This document shows, one piece after another, positions 26,403 to 34,209 of a DNA stretch of 64,000 nt. The DNA comes from Paenibacillus vini (GTDB lineage: Bacteria > Bacillota > Bacilli > Paenibacillales > Paenibacillaceae), in NCBI RefSeq assembly GCF_018403325.1, contig NZ_BOSL01000015.1, positions 92,710 through 156,709 on the forward strand, written 5' to 3'. A program made the position numbers and the translations under genes. A model generated the notes under the pieces. That model searched no databases and had not been told where the DNA came from. It saw nothing but the letters and a program-made list of their open reading frames with translations. Position 1 is the first letter of the stretch; each line of letters begins with the position of its first letter.

Positions 26403-26771
26403 TTACTTGAACTCTTGCTCCTGATATGCCAATTTATGACCGTCTTCAAAGCCTTTGGCAAACCCGGAATTGAAACCGTTTTGATAGGATTCGTTGTACC
26501 CCTCCTGATATAAAGCGGCAGGGTCGCCTTGTTCCACAGGAGCTGGAACCGGGGCCGGGGCCGGTTCCGTAGCCGGAAGACGCCGCCGTACCGCTTTTCT
26601 CCGACGTGTTTTACCGCGAATCAGCTTCCTTTTTCGGGATTTGATCCGACGTCCCTGCATTCTCTTTCCAAGCGTTCTCCTAACGCGCTTCAAACGGCGT
26701 TTCGAGCGTTTTATTCCGCTTTTTCTTTTGCTTAATGTCGTACGTCTCTTTTTAAGCGCCATTTCGTTCAT
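26403..26771 (-). CDS. small highly basic protein with period-four Gly-aromatic tail
   Basis: A 122-residue protein made of three parts. Residues 1-65 hold 34 Lys/Arg. Residues 66-87 are a Pro/Ala linker (PAPAPVPAPV). Residues 88-112 are an exact period-four repeat, with small residues (five Gly, one Ser) at 91, 95, 99, 103, 107 and 111 and Tyr/Phe at 92, 96, 100, 104 and 108. There is no catalytic domain. The same module opens at least four enzymes of the neighbouring genes, so this looks like the free-standing version, perhaps a scaffold or nucleic-acid or polyanion binder. It overlaps the upstream gene by 20 bases; an ATG at 26762 is an alternative start. Spore-specific basic proteins exist in Firmicutes, but I do not recognise this one. 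Confidence 0.8.
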   Translation of the reverse strand: MNEMALKKRRTTLSKRKSGIKRSKRRLKRVRRTLGKRMQGRRIKSRKRKLIRGKTRRRKAVRRRLPATEPAPAPVPAPVEQGDPAALYQEGYNESYQNGFNSGFAKGFEDGHKLAYQEQEFK

Positions 26772-27075
26772 CTGCCTCCTGTTTGCTTGTAAATGATTCC
26801 AAGGGTGTTACCTTATCCGCGTTCAGCCAAGGGGCTGTGGGGATGCCTGTATATTGGCGATGCAGCTCTATATTCGCAAGCATGGACGCCATGGCCTGTT
26901 GAAACCGCGTCATCCTGTCTGCTTGTTGGATGAAGGAACGGGCCGTTTCTTCGGAGCAGGCGGACACATCCGCCATGCTGTCAAGAATGCGGGCCAGCGC
27001 ATTTTGGCTTCTAGAGATGGAGATGATCAGTTGGAGCTTGGCTTCCCTCTCGCTCAGTAAAGAAGGGGTAAGCAT
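26752..27075 (-). CDS. small helical protein (copy 4, diverged)
   Basis: A 107-residue protein whose ATG at 27075 overlaps the upstream stop as ATGA, with GAGGAG five bases before. Residues 15-33 (LIISISRSQNALARILDS) follow the same spacing as the I-A-x-x-E-x-x-L-A-x-I-L-N-A family at 5.3, 6.2 and 9.7 kb, though identity is low. The remainder is helical with a Pro-Trp-containing C-terminal part. No signal peptide. It belongs to a four-gene operon of small proteins (27732 to 26403) lying between glycosyltransferase genes. Function unknown; structural or acceptor role inferred only from position and pattern. Confidence 0.78.
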   Translation of the reverse strand: MLTPSLLSEREAKLQLIISISRSQNALARILDSMADVSACSEETARSFIQQADRMTRFQQAMASMLANIELHRQYTGIPTAPWLNADKVTPLESFTSKQEADERNGA

Positions 27076-27422
27076 CACTTCTCCTCATCCCCGAATCCCG
27101 AACCCCCGCCAAATAAATCTCCGAATCCTCCCGAATCGCCCCCGCTGCTCTCGGCCGAAGAAAGCAATGACTTCAAATTGCTGCATAAGCCATTTTCCAT
27201 TTTGGTCAGCCCTTCAATAACCTCCACCATTTCGTCATGAACGCCAAGCGGCTTTGCAAGCTGGCTCTCGTGGTCGCTAAAGCTATGCGCATGCACATGA
27301 TTCAAGCTCCAGTTGCGCACCTTCTCCGCCTCCAGTGCTTTGGCTTCGAGCATCATGGACACATTCCATTGAATTTTGGCCATGGCATCCAGCATATTGA
27401 GATAGGCATGCTCCCTGCTCAT
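27075..27422 (-). CDS. small helical protein with His-rich centre and Gly-rich tail
   Basis: A 115-residue protein with a perfect GGAGGTGATC ribosome site. Residues 8-33 (NMLDAMAKIQWNVSMMLEAK) look like the helical signature of the other small proteins. NHVHAHSFSDHE near 42-53 is His-rich. The C-terminus is low-complexity Gly-Ser-Phe (GGFGDLFGGGSGFGDEE), a flexible acidic tail. It is the second gene of the small-protein operon and is coupled to the next by ATGA. No enzyme motif is seen. Confidence 0.78.
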   Translation of the reverse strand: MSREHAYLNMLDAMAKIQWNVSMMLEAKALEAEKVRNWSLNHVHAHSFSDHESQLAKPLGVHDEMVEVIEGLTKMENGLCSNLKSLLSSAESSGGDSGGFGDLFGGGSGFGDEEK

Positions 27423-27444
27423 TTGATCACCTCCGCTTCTTCAG

Positions 27445-27732
27445 CTATTCCTCTTCCGAGCCCTTCAGCTCAGCGATGACTTGGCTTAGATTTTCCGCCA
27501 TAGCCTCTTCCAAATCGGCAATTGAATTCAAATAAGAGATCAAGCTCTTGTTGATGGACGAGGAATTATCCATCAGTCCTTCCACACCTTCGAAATTCGG
27601 TTCCTGATCCGGAAGCGCATGTACAATCTGCGACAATCTGACGGTGATATGGCGCTCGGCGTCAATGATACGGGCCAGTTGCTGGTGTGAATGCCCCATA
27701 TGCATAATGATATCTGTTATTTTCTGCTCCAC
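27445..27732 (-). CDS. small helical protein (copy 5, diverged)
   Basis: A 95-residue acidic protein starting at GTG (27732) with GGAGGGG seven bases upstream. GHSHQQLARIIDAERHI near 13-29 matches the L-A-x-I-L-N-A-E part of the small-protein signature. The C-terminal half is also helical (KSLISYLNSIADLEEAMAEN). It is the first gene of the four-gene small-protein operon and starts about 50 bases after a terminator, so it probably has its own promoter there; I could not identify one. Function unknown. Confidence 0.78.
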   Translation of the reverse strand: MEQKITDIIMHMGHSHQQLARIIDAERHITVRLSQIVHALPDQEPNFEGVEGLMDNSSSINKSLISYLNSIADLEEAMAENLSQVIAELKGSEEE

Positions 27733-27782
27733 TTGTCAGCCCCTCCATTTAACCTAAGAATCGGGACTCCGTCGTTTCAGAC

Positions 27783-27826
27783 ATAAAAGCCCCGGCATTC
27801 TACTGATTTCAGCATATGCCGGGGCG
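27783..27826 (-). terminator. terminator between GT2 gene and small-protein operon
   Basis: GCCCCGGCAT / ATGCCGGGGC perfect stem; on the minus strand it is followed by TTTTATGTC. A MITE-like element now separates it from the stop codon at 28051 that it probably served. Confidence 0.82.
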
Positions 27827-27873
27827 TCATTCCGCGTTCCGCAATAATACCGCGGTCCGCTTAAATTTATAGT

Positions 27874-28050
27874 CTGGGTTCAAAAAGTCAGGTTTTCAGG
27901 ATCAAGAAGGTTGGATGAAGCTAGGGACTGAGTAGCGGAGCGTACAATAGGGTACGTGAGCAACGGAAGGCCCGGCTGAATTCAAGATTCGACGTCGAAT
28001 CCGCTTCATGATCTACATCGTCATGGAAAGATGACTTTTTGAGCAACCTC
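27874..28050 (-). mobile_element. 177-bp MITE-like element, copy A
   Basis: One of three copies of a 177-bp sequence with short terminal inverted repeats (outer GAGGTTG, inner TCAAAAAGTC type). Copy A is inverted relative to B and C. It is flanked by a seven-base direct repeat TTATAGT (27867-27873 and 28051-28057), as expected for a target duplication. No transposase is encoded. The insertion point sits exactly at the TAA stop of the GT2 gene, so the reading frame is kept. Confidence 0.85.
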
Positions 28051-29433
28051 TTATAGTAGTGACGATCTTAGTTGAATCGGGGGAAGGACATACGGTCCTT
28101 CCGGGATAGCTGCAATTTCGTCCGGGGAGACCGGACGGGCTCTGTCCGCCAGTCCCCAAACCTCGGCGGCATACGGGGTCCAGAACAAACGGGCCATTCC
28201 CCGATCCATTTGATACAATTGACCGTCAGGCAGCTTCATCACGGAGCCTTCGCCGAACCGTTCCGCTGGCGACATTGCCTTCGTTATCGCTTGCACCGCC
28301 TCCGGCAGCTCCCATTCCCCGCCATACGGAATTCCCTGCAACGTACGCTGCGACAATCTTACGGCGGATAGGGACGGAAACTGTACCGCTAACGATGCGG
28401 CATCGGCTCCCTTGATTCTGTACCTGGTTCCCTGTTGCAGCCAATACAGAGTGCCGGTTCCACTGCTGGCTAGAACCTGTACAGGACAGCCCTCTGACCG
28501 GATTTCGACTGCGGGTCCGGCCCCTTCTTTGCCTCGCTGCGCTTCAACCTGTCCGAGCCGCTCATGTACATTTCCCCATTTTAGATGGAAATAGTCCTGG
28601 TTCGCTCTGCTGATTTGCGATACATCCCGATGATCCAGGCTTTTCATCGTCTCGCTGCCAAAATGGTGAATGAAGGCGTCTCCGGCAATCATCAGCTTCA
28701 TGCCTTGCAACCGGAGGCGGATCATCCAGTCATCATCCTCGTAATTGCCCACCCGGTAGCCTTCATCAAAGTATCCGGTCCGCATCATGGTTTCGCGTTT
28801 CATCAACAAACAAAAGCCGACCAGGCGATCGGTTCTCCTCCATCGCTGCGGATCCTTCCGGTTATGGTTGGCCGCAAATTCCCACATATCCGCGATATCC
28901 CGGTAAGGTACATCGATTTGCTGCTCGCCCCCGATATAATTGGTAACAGGCCCGACGGCCCCGATATCAGGACCGCTGTTCAAACAATCGAGCATGTTGG
29001 ACAACCAGTTCTCTGTAACGAGCACATCATTGTTCAACACCAGCACCGTACGCCCTTTCGCCATCATTAATCCTGTGTTAACGGAGCCCGCAAACCCCGC
29101 ATTATCGGCATGCACCGCTAAGCGTACTTTACGTCTGCGCCGCAACGCTTCCGAAGTTCCGTCGCTTGATGCATCATCCACCACAATTACTTCATAAGGG
29201 AAGGAGGTATGGGCTTCGATGCTGTCCAGACATTGCAGCAACAATTCCTTCTTATTGAATGTCGGGATTATGATGCTGGTTCCTTCAAACGGTTGCTCAA
29301 AGTCCACATATCCCACGGCTCTTCCCTTCTCATAACCGGCTTGATACCCCTGATCGAATAAAGGGAGGGGAGACCCCCCTCTTTTCCTGCTATTCTTTCC
29401 ACGCGTGGGTCTAAGTCTATTTGGGTTGTGCAT
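28051..29433 (-). CDS. GT2 glycosyltransferase with basic Gly-aromatic N-terminus and repeat tail
   Basis: A 460-residue protein. Residues 1-20 are basic, and 26-42 are a period-four module (FDQGYQAGYEKGRAVGY). The GT2 domain follows (TSIIIPTFNKKELLLQCLDS, VVDDASSDGT, VLVLNNDVLV, GNYEDDDWMIRLRLQG). Residues about 310-455 hold two diverged beta-type repeats, each ending in I-P-x-G (LQGIPYGGEWELP and IAAIPEGPYVLPP). I know similar repeats from surface-associated bacterial proteins. AAGGAGGG stands before the ATG at 29433, inside a longer frame without a ribosome site. Gene order links it to the GT-D enzyme upstream. Confidence 0.87.
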   Translation of the reverse strand: MHNPNRLRPTRGKNSRKRGGSPLPLFDQGYQAGYEKGRAVGYVDFEQPFEGTSIIIPTFNKKELLLQCLDSIEAHTSFPYEVIVVDDASSDGTSEALRRRRKVRLAVHADNAGFAGSVNTGLMMAKGRTVLVLNNDVLVTENWLSNMLDCLNSGPDIGAVGPVTNYIGGEQQIDVPYRDIADMWEFAANHNRKDPQRWRRTDRLVGFCLLMKRETMMRTGYFDEGYRVGNYEDDDWMIRLRLQGMKLMIAGDAFIHHFGSETMKSLDHRDVSQISRANQDYFHLKWGNVHERLGQVEAQRGKEGAGPAVEIRSEGCPVQVLASSGTGTLYWLQQGTRYRIKGADAASLAVQFPSLSAVRLSQRTLQGIPYGGEWELPEAVQAITKAMSPAERFGEGSVMKLPDGQLYQMDRGMARLFWTPYAAEVWGLADRARPVSPDEIAAIPEGPYVLPPIQLRSSLL

Positions 29434-29444
29434 GTGCCCTCCTT

Positions 29445-30578
29445 TCAGCGAAGCCCCTGTTCTCCGCTCTCCAGCTTGTTGGCCAAATGACCGAAATCCA
29501 ATGCACACTTGCCGAGCCGACTGGCGATTTCGGTACAAATCAGAACTGCGGCGATCCCCGCCGCCACCAGAGCTATGTCAAAACTATACCCGGATGCTTG
29601 CTGAACGGCTGCCTCTGCATCATAAACGCCTCGAATCGGGGTCACGAGGCCGACGACTTCAATGCCTTCCCGCTGCAGCACTGACGCCAGTCCTTCAGCC
29701 CGATTCCCGGCAATCAGTACTTTCCTGCCTCTTAGCAAGGGCAACATAAGCCCCTCTTCGGCAAGCTCATAGTTTACAGTAGAGGAAGCGAGGCGCAGTC
29801 TTGCCGGATCAAGCCCATAATGGGATAACACCGGAAACAGTAAGCCCTGGAATGAAGAGTGGCGGGAAATGGGAACACCGATAATATCGGCTTGGCGTAG
29901 CGCGCCAGCCAGCTTCTCACGAATATCATATGCCGGCAGCTCTACTCCGGCATATGGAAGAAACGGCCCTCTCCGCCGCGCTTCGTCCGTAGGAATAACA
30001 ATATCATGGGCCAGCGTCAGCAATTCGCCGTCGCCAAGCCGGACAAGCGACAAAGGCTGCCCGCTGTCCAAGGCATCGCGCAAAGCGCTGGCCGCCTCCG
30101 ACGGAGTGAGCAGAGGAAGGAGCGAGCCGGGAGCGAGATGCCTGATCCCTGATGCGATCAAATCCTCCGCAGTGACGCCAGGGAGTATCGTATGAGGAGG
30201 AAGCAAGCGGGTTACAATGGCCTCCCCTCCTTCAAAGTAACCCTCACGAAACCCTGATTTATAAGAATCGGACAAATTCGGATCAGGTTGTACTTCATTC
30301 AGAGTTTGTCCGTTCTCTTCCACCCGGTTTTGAAGATGTCCGGCATCATGCGCCTCAGTCGGCTGCATTTCCTTCAAATCCAAAGCCGCCATTTTCTCAG
30401 GTCTGACTTGTCTTTTTATCCTCGAGCTGTTTCTTGAACGGAGCAATCCCCCGTTCAAGCTTCTCCGCCGCCGGTATCTCCTGAGTAACCTGCCTGGTCT
30501 TTTTCTTCTTTGCCCACGGGGTTCCCGGATTCCTCCGGGGACCCGTTTGCTCTTGCCCGAGATCCTTTTATTCCTCAT
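29445..30578 (-). CDS. GT-D fold glycosyltransferase with long basic N-terminus
   Basis: A 377-residue protein. Residues 1-60 contain dense Arg/Lys clusters (RRKRPGRLLRRYRRRRS), 61-100 are a flexible linker, and YKSGFREGYFEGG (106-118) is the period-four Gly-aromatic module. The catalytic domain shows LSLVRLGDGELLTLAHD near 180, the D-G-E motif of the GT-D (DUF1792-like) group that acts in bacterial protein glycosylation, and PISRHSSFQGLLFPVL downstream. GGAGG lies seven bases before the ATG. It is probably cytoplasmic. The long basic tail is not part of known GT-D enzymes. Confidence 0.87.
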   Translation of the reverse strand: MRNKRISGKSKRVPGGIREPRGQRRKRPGRLLRRYRRRRSLNGGLLRSRNSSRIKRQVRPEKMAALDLKEMQPTEAHDAGHLQNRVEENGQTLNEVQPDPNLSDSYKSGFREGYFEGGEAIVTRLLPPHTILPGVTAEDLIASGIRHLAPGSLLPLLTPSEAASALRDALDSGQPLSLVRLGDGELLTLAHDIVIPTDEARRRGPFLPYAGVELPAYDIREKLAGALRQADIIGVPISRHSSFQGLLFPVLSHYGLDPARLRLASSTVNYELAEEGLMLPLLRGRKVLIAGNRAEGLASVLQREGIEVVGLVTPIRGVYDAEAAVQQASGYSFDIALVAAGIAAVLICTEIASRLGKCALDFGHLANKLESGEQGLR

Positions 30579-30605
30579 CGTCCATCCTCCGCCTCAAACA
30601 TCTCC

Positions 30606-31337
30606 TCACCGCTTGAATCTCTTCATCCGCCGCGAAGCCTCGAGCAATGAATCAAACGTCCCCGCATCCGTCCACCAGTTGCGAAGAATATCGTATTCGA
30701 GCTTTCCTTCCATCGCATACAAGTTATTAACGTCTGTTATTTCAAGCTCGCCCCGGTCCGACGGGTTCGTGGCCGCAATATGCTCAAACACACGGTCATC
30801 GTACATATAAATACCGGTTACGCAGTAATCCGATTTGGGTTGCTGAGGTTTCTCTTCAATGAAAGAGATCAGTTTCGGATGATCCTGATCGAACACCGGG
30901 ACCCCGTATCTTCCGGGATCGCTCACTTTTTTCAGCAAAATTCTTGCAGTTCCTGCAGGCTGTCGTTGAAACTTCTCCGCATAAGGCTTCAAGGGGTCCA
31001 GAAACAGATTGTCGCCAAGCAAGACCACGAACCGCTCCCCGGGAGCGATAAAGCCTCGGGCTAGTTCCAGCGCCTCGCCGATTCCTCCGGCTTCCTCCTG
31101 GATCTTGTAGGTTAAATTAATGCCCATAGTGCTCCCGCTGCCCAAAAAGTCGGTGTACAACCCGGCGGACTGTTTGCTGATGACAAGCAGGATATCCGAT
31201 ATTCCGGCCAATTTCAGCTGTTCTATTCCATAAGTGATCATCGGCGAATTGCCGACGGGGAGCAAATGTTTGTTAATTAGCCTTGTCAGCGGATATAGTC
31301 TCGTACCCGTTCCTCCCGCCAAAATGACACCTTTCAC
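30606..31337 (-). CDS. glucose-1-phosphate thymidylyltransferase-like nucleotidyltransferase
   Basis: A 243-residue sugar-nucleotide pyrophosphorylase. KGVILAGGTGTRLYPLTRLINKH is the RmlA signature, VVLLGDNLF carries the metal Asp, SFIEEKPQQPKSD is the sugar-phosphate loop and DAGTFDSLLEASR closes the active site. It is about 45 residues shorter than full RmlA, a form common in Bacillales spore and capsule loci. Starts at GTG 31337 after GGAGGAG. No rmlB, rmlC or rmlD with clear dTDP specificity is nearby, so the nucleotide and later steps are open. Confidence 0.88.
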   Translation of the reverse strand: MKGVILAGGTGTRLYPLTRLINKHLLPVGNSPMITYGIEQLKLAGISDILLVISKQSAGLYTDFLGSGSTMGINLTYKIQEEAGGIGEALELARGFIAPGERFVVLLGDNLFLDPLKPYAEKFQRQPAGTARILLKKVSDPGRYGVPVFDQDHPKLISFIEEKPQQPKSDYCVTGIYMYDDRVFEHIAATNPSDRGELEITDVNNLYAMEGKLEYDILRNWWTDAGTFDSLLEASRRMKRFKR

Positions 31338-31351
31338 GAACTCTCCTCCTT

Positions 31352-32095
31352 TTAAATGAACTGACGTGGATCAATACCCCATTTTTCTATAAATCGATTG
31401 CGGTTCTTCTCGATGATCCAGTCCCATTCTTCCGAATGCTTCTCCTTAAAGCTCGCGCTGCCCTTATGGTAAATGAAGGTATCCTTGCAAATCAGAAGCC
31501 GGAAGCCCCCCATAACCGCCCGGAAGCAATAATCATCATCCTCGTAATGGCCGGGGGAATAACCCTCATCCAGCGCTCCGATCTCATCATACAGACTCCG
31601 TTTGAACATAAAACAATAGCCGATGAGCCGTCTGACTTCCGTCCACTTGGAGGCATCGGTCCGGTTAAATGTCCGGGCATACTCGATCAGTTCATCGGGT
31701 TCGCTTAAACCGGTATCTATCTGCTGTTGTCCGCTGGCATAGTTCGTAATCGGACCCACAATTCCGATATCGGGTGAACTTTGCAAAGCGGCCGAAAGCT
31801 GCGAAAGCCAGCGCGGGGTCACCTGACAGTCATTGTTCAGCAGCAGAAGCTGGTCTCCGGCAGCAACCGCCAGCCCTTTGTTGCAGGCAACCGGGAAGCC
31901 CGTATTCTCGGGCAGCGAGATCAAAATCAGCTTTTCCTTCACGCAATATTCCTTGGTCCCGTCTCTCGACCCGTTATCCACCACAATGATTTCGTAGGGG
32001 GCATCCGTATGCTCACGTATGGACTCCACACAGTCAGAGAGTAAATGAAGGCCGTTATAGGTAGGAATAATGATGCTCGTTAATATTCCGTTCAT
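31352..32095 (-). CDS. family 2 glycosyltransferase
   Basis: A 247-residue minimal GT2 enzyme without the basic module. TSIIIPTYNGLHLLSDCVES, IIVVDNGSRDGTKEYC, LLLNNDCQVTPRWLSQL and GHYEDDDYCFRAVMGGF are the nucleotide, metal and acceptor motifs. It resembles the catalytic domain of the enzyme at 28051-29433, including TNYASGQQQIDTG against TNYIGGEQQIDVP, so the two share ancestry. It overlaps the gene upstream by ATGA, giving coupled translation. Confidence 0.9.
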   Translation of the reverse strand: MNGILTSIIIPTYNGLHLLSDCVESIREHTDAPYEIIVVDNGSRDGTKEYCVKEKLILISLPENTGFPVACNKGLAVAAGDQLLLLNNDCQVTPRWLSQLSAALQSSPDIGIVGPITNYASGQQQIDTGLSEPDELIEYARTFNRTDASKWTEVRRLIGYCFMFKRSLYDEIGALDEGYSPGHYEDDDYCFRAVMGGFRLLICKDTFIYHKGSASFKEKHSEEWDWIIEKNRNRFIEKWGIDPRQFI

Positions 32096-33261
32096 GGGCG
32101 GTTCCTCTCTTTCGCGAGCTGCGGACGTGACGAGGTCTGCCAGAACAGCCTTGCGCCTTTTCGGTGCATCGCCTCGTTCAACGCTTCAAGATGATCGCCC
32201 AAAATAAGCTGGAGAACGCTATTGCCTGCGCCGGAATTCCCTTCACGCATCCGGTTGCGCCCGATTACATCGGCTGTGCAGGGAGCGGATACCGTCAATC
32301 CTTCGAGCAGGGCCGCTGCCTGCGCCTTAGGAGGTACGGCAAGGATTCCTGTCCCGATGGTGTTTATCGCCTTGCGGGATAGTACATGCGGAACCGCGGT
32401 CAGCGAATTGCTCTTCAAATCCTGGCGCCCCAGAACCTGATTCAGAAACAACTTGCAACGGGTCACCTCATCCTGTCGTTCATAAAGAGGAAGATAGCCT
32501 GAAATATCATTCAGCACCACGTCAATACCTCTCTCTTGTTCATATAGAAAAGCCGCCAATTCTTCGGCAGGTACAGCCATATCCCCATCAACGAACAGCA
32601 AGGAATCACCACATGCCAGAGCCGCCCCGACGGAACGGCCGATGTCATGTCCAAGCCGCTCCGGATAATAGGCCAGAATCACGTTTTTCCGATCCTTCAC
32701 TTTGCCGAAGCTGTTATCGGTGCACCCGTTAAGCACGACGACCATTTCCTGAAGCGGAATGCGTTCCAATTCATCCAGCAAGTTTCCAAGCGTTCTCTCC
32801 TCGTTGCAAGCGATGATGACTACCGACGCTTTTCCTGACAGGGGGACCGGAACCCCGTACAGACGGGGATTCTCTCTTTTGGAAGCGGCATAACCATCCC
32901 GGAAAGCTGTTCCCAACGCAAGGGCACGATCATAGGAAGGAGACGGATCTTCCGTTCGGCTGCGGAACCATTCAGTCAACAAGGACCGAAAATGCTCCCT
33001 TGGAGGGAGTGAGGTTCCAAGCCGCTCCAATCGCAAAGCTTCCGCCCCGGCGGAGACCCCGGCTCCATAAGCTCCTTTTAAATCGACTTTGGGCTCAATT
33101 TGGATTACATATTTCTTTGGCAATCTTTGTTTGCCCCGGGCCTTGCGATTCGGTAGAGAAGGAGATCTTCGCTTGCCCGACCGGACGCGTTTGAGACGAT
33201 TCGCCCGAATGACGGGCTTTTGGCGGTATTTCCGCGTTCTTCCAAGTACGGTTTTGTTCAC
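32092..33261 (-). CDS. GT2 glycosyltransferase with basic N-terminus (paralogue of next upstream gene)
   Basis: A 389-residue protein. Residues 1-58 are Lys/Arg-rich; KGAYGAGVSAGAEA (62-75) looks like a worn form of the period-four module. The GT2 core begins at ASVVIIACNEERTLGNLLDE (about 148), with VVLNGCTDNS, LGHDIGRSVGAALACG and LLFVDGDMAVP as landmarks. The last two are shared with the gene at 33272. GTG at 33261 is preceded by AAGGTGATT. The D-G-D motif is intact, so it is probably active. Tandem duplication of this enzyme type is clear from the alignment. Confidence 0.87.
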   Translation of the reverse strand: MNKTVLGRTRKYRQKPVIRANRLKRVRSGKRRSPSLPNRKARGKQRLPKKYVIQIEPKVDLKGAYGAGVSAGAEALRLERLGTSLPPREHFRSLLTEWFRSRTEDPSPSYDRALALGTAFRDGYAASKRENPRLYGVPVPLSGKASVVIIACNEERTLGNLLDELERIPLQEMVVVLNGCTDNSFGKVKDRKNVILAYYPERLGHDIGRSVGAALACGDSLLFVDGDMAVPAEELAAFLYEQERGIDVVLNDISGYLPLYERQDEVTRCKLFLNQVLGRQDLKSNSLTAVPHVLSRKAINTIGTGILAVPPKAQAAALLEGLTVSAPCTADVIGRNRMREGNSGAGNSVLQLILGDHLEALNEAMHRKGARLFWQTSSRPQLAKERNRP

Positions 33262-33271
33262 GGTATTTTAA

Positions 33272-34090
33272 TCACCTTGCCCTTTCGCGGAGTCGTCCCA
33301 GATCAGAGAAGCCGCCGCGCGAGCCCCGTTGCTTCATAGCTAACCCTGCCGCTTCCAAGTGATCTCCCAATACCAGCCCGGTCAGCAAATCTCCATGTTT
33401 GGAACGGAGCCTCGGGCGATTCAAACGGCCGACATCCACGGAATGCACCGGTCGGATCTTCAATCCTTCCAGGATAGCGGCTGTCTGGGCCAACGGCGGT
33501 TTCTCCAGCTTTTCATAACCGATTCGGCTAGCCGCCTGTCTGCTGAGCGCATGCGGCACCGCGGTTAGGGACGCGCCTTTCAAATCGGACCTGTTCAGCA
33601 ATGTATTCAGAGTATGCTTAGCGCTGACAACCGGATGAACCTCCCGAGTCTGAACCGGGCCTTCGTAATCATTCAGGGCCAAATCACTGCCGGATAGAAT
33701 GGCTGCAGTGAAAGGCCGAAGATCTTTGGCGGGAATCACCATATCCCCGTCTAAGAACAGCAGCACTTCCCCTTTAGCCTGCCTTGCGCCGACCGCTCTC
33801 GGGACATCATGCCCGAGCGGTTCTTTGTATTCGAGAACGATAGCCCCGAGCTTCCTGGCAAGCTGCGCGCTCCGGTCCGTACAGCCATTCGCCACAACAA
33901 TGATTTCGGTCTTAGGATGAACTTTGGTCGCTTCCCGGATGACCCTCCCGAGCGTCCGATGCTCGTTCATAACCGGAATGATGACAGATACCACCGGTTC
34001 TGGAGAGCTGCGAAATGTGGCCTGATCCCGCCTCGTTCTACGGCGGGCAGGCCGGGTTTGCCGGGCTCGAAACCGGCGTCTCTTATCCAT
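33272..34090 (-). CDS. GT2 glycosyltransferase with short basic N-terminus
   Basis: A 272-residue protein. Residues 1-25 are Arg-dense (RRRFRARQTRPARRRTRR) but no Gly-aromatic repeat follows. The catalytic core runs from VSVIIPVMNEHRTLGRVIRE through VVANGCTDRS, LGHDVPRAVGARQAKG and LLFLDGDMVIPAKDL. SLTAVPHALSRQA and LVLGDHLEAAGLAMKQRG are shared with the paralogue at 32092. AAGGAT lies eight bases before the ATG. A CATAAACTA box 46 bases upstream could be a SigK -10 element. The basic head alone may be the minimal form of the targeting tail. Confidence 0.87.
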   Translation of the reverse strand: MDKRRRFRARQTRPARRRTRRDQATFRSSPEPVVSVIIPVMNEHRTLGRVIREATKVHPKTEIIVVANGCTDRSAQLARKLGAIVLEYKEPLGHDVPRAVGARQAKGEVLLFLDGDMVIPAKDLRPFTAAILSGSDLALNDYEGPVQTREVHPVVSAKHTLNTLLNRSDLKGASLTAVPHALSRQAASRIGYEKLEKPPLAQTAAILEGLKIRPVHSVDVGRLNRPRLRSKHGDLLTGLVLGDHLEAAGLAMKQRGSRGGFSDLGRLRERAR

Positions 34091-34135
34091 CAGGACCCAT
34101 CCTTCCCGGATATTATTAATAGACGGAATATAAGA

Positions 34136-34144
34136 TAGTTTATG
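34136..34144 (-). promoter_or_regulatory. possible SigK -10 element
   Basis: CATAAACTA on the minus strand fits the CATAnnnTA consensus of the mother-cell sigma factor SigK and lies 46 bases before the start codon at 34090, after a terminator-like hairpin. No clear AC -35 dinucleotide was seen 16-17 bases upstream, so support is weak. Confidence 0.3.
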
Positions 34145-34209
34145 CTCTTCTCTGTCCCACGCAACGGCAAACGTACAGAGGAGAGCCGAAGCACACCCAA
34201 ATTAGCAAA

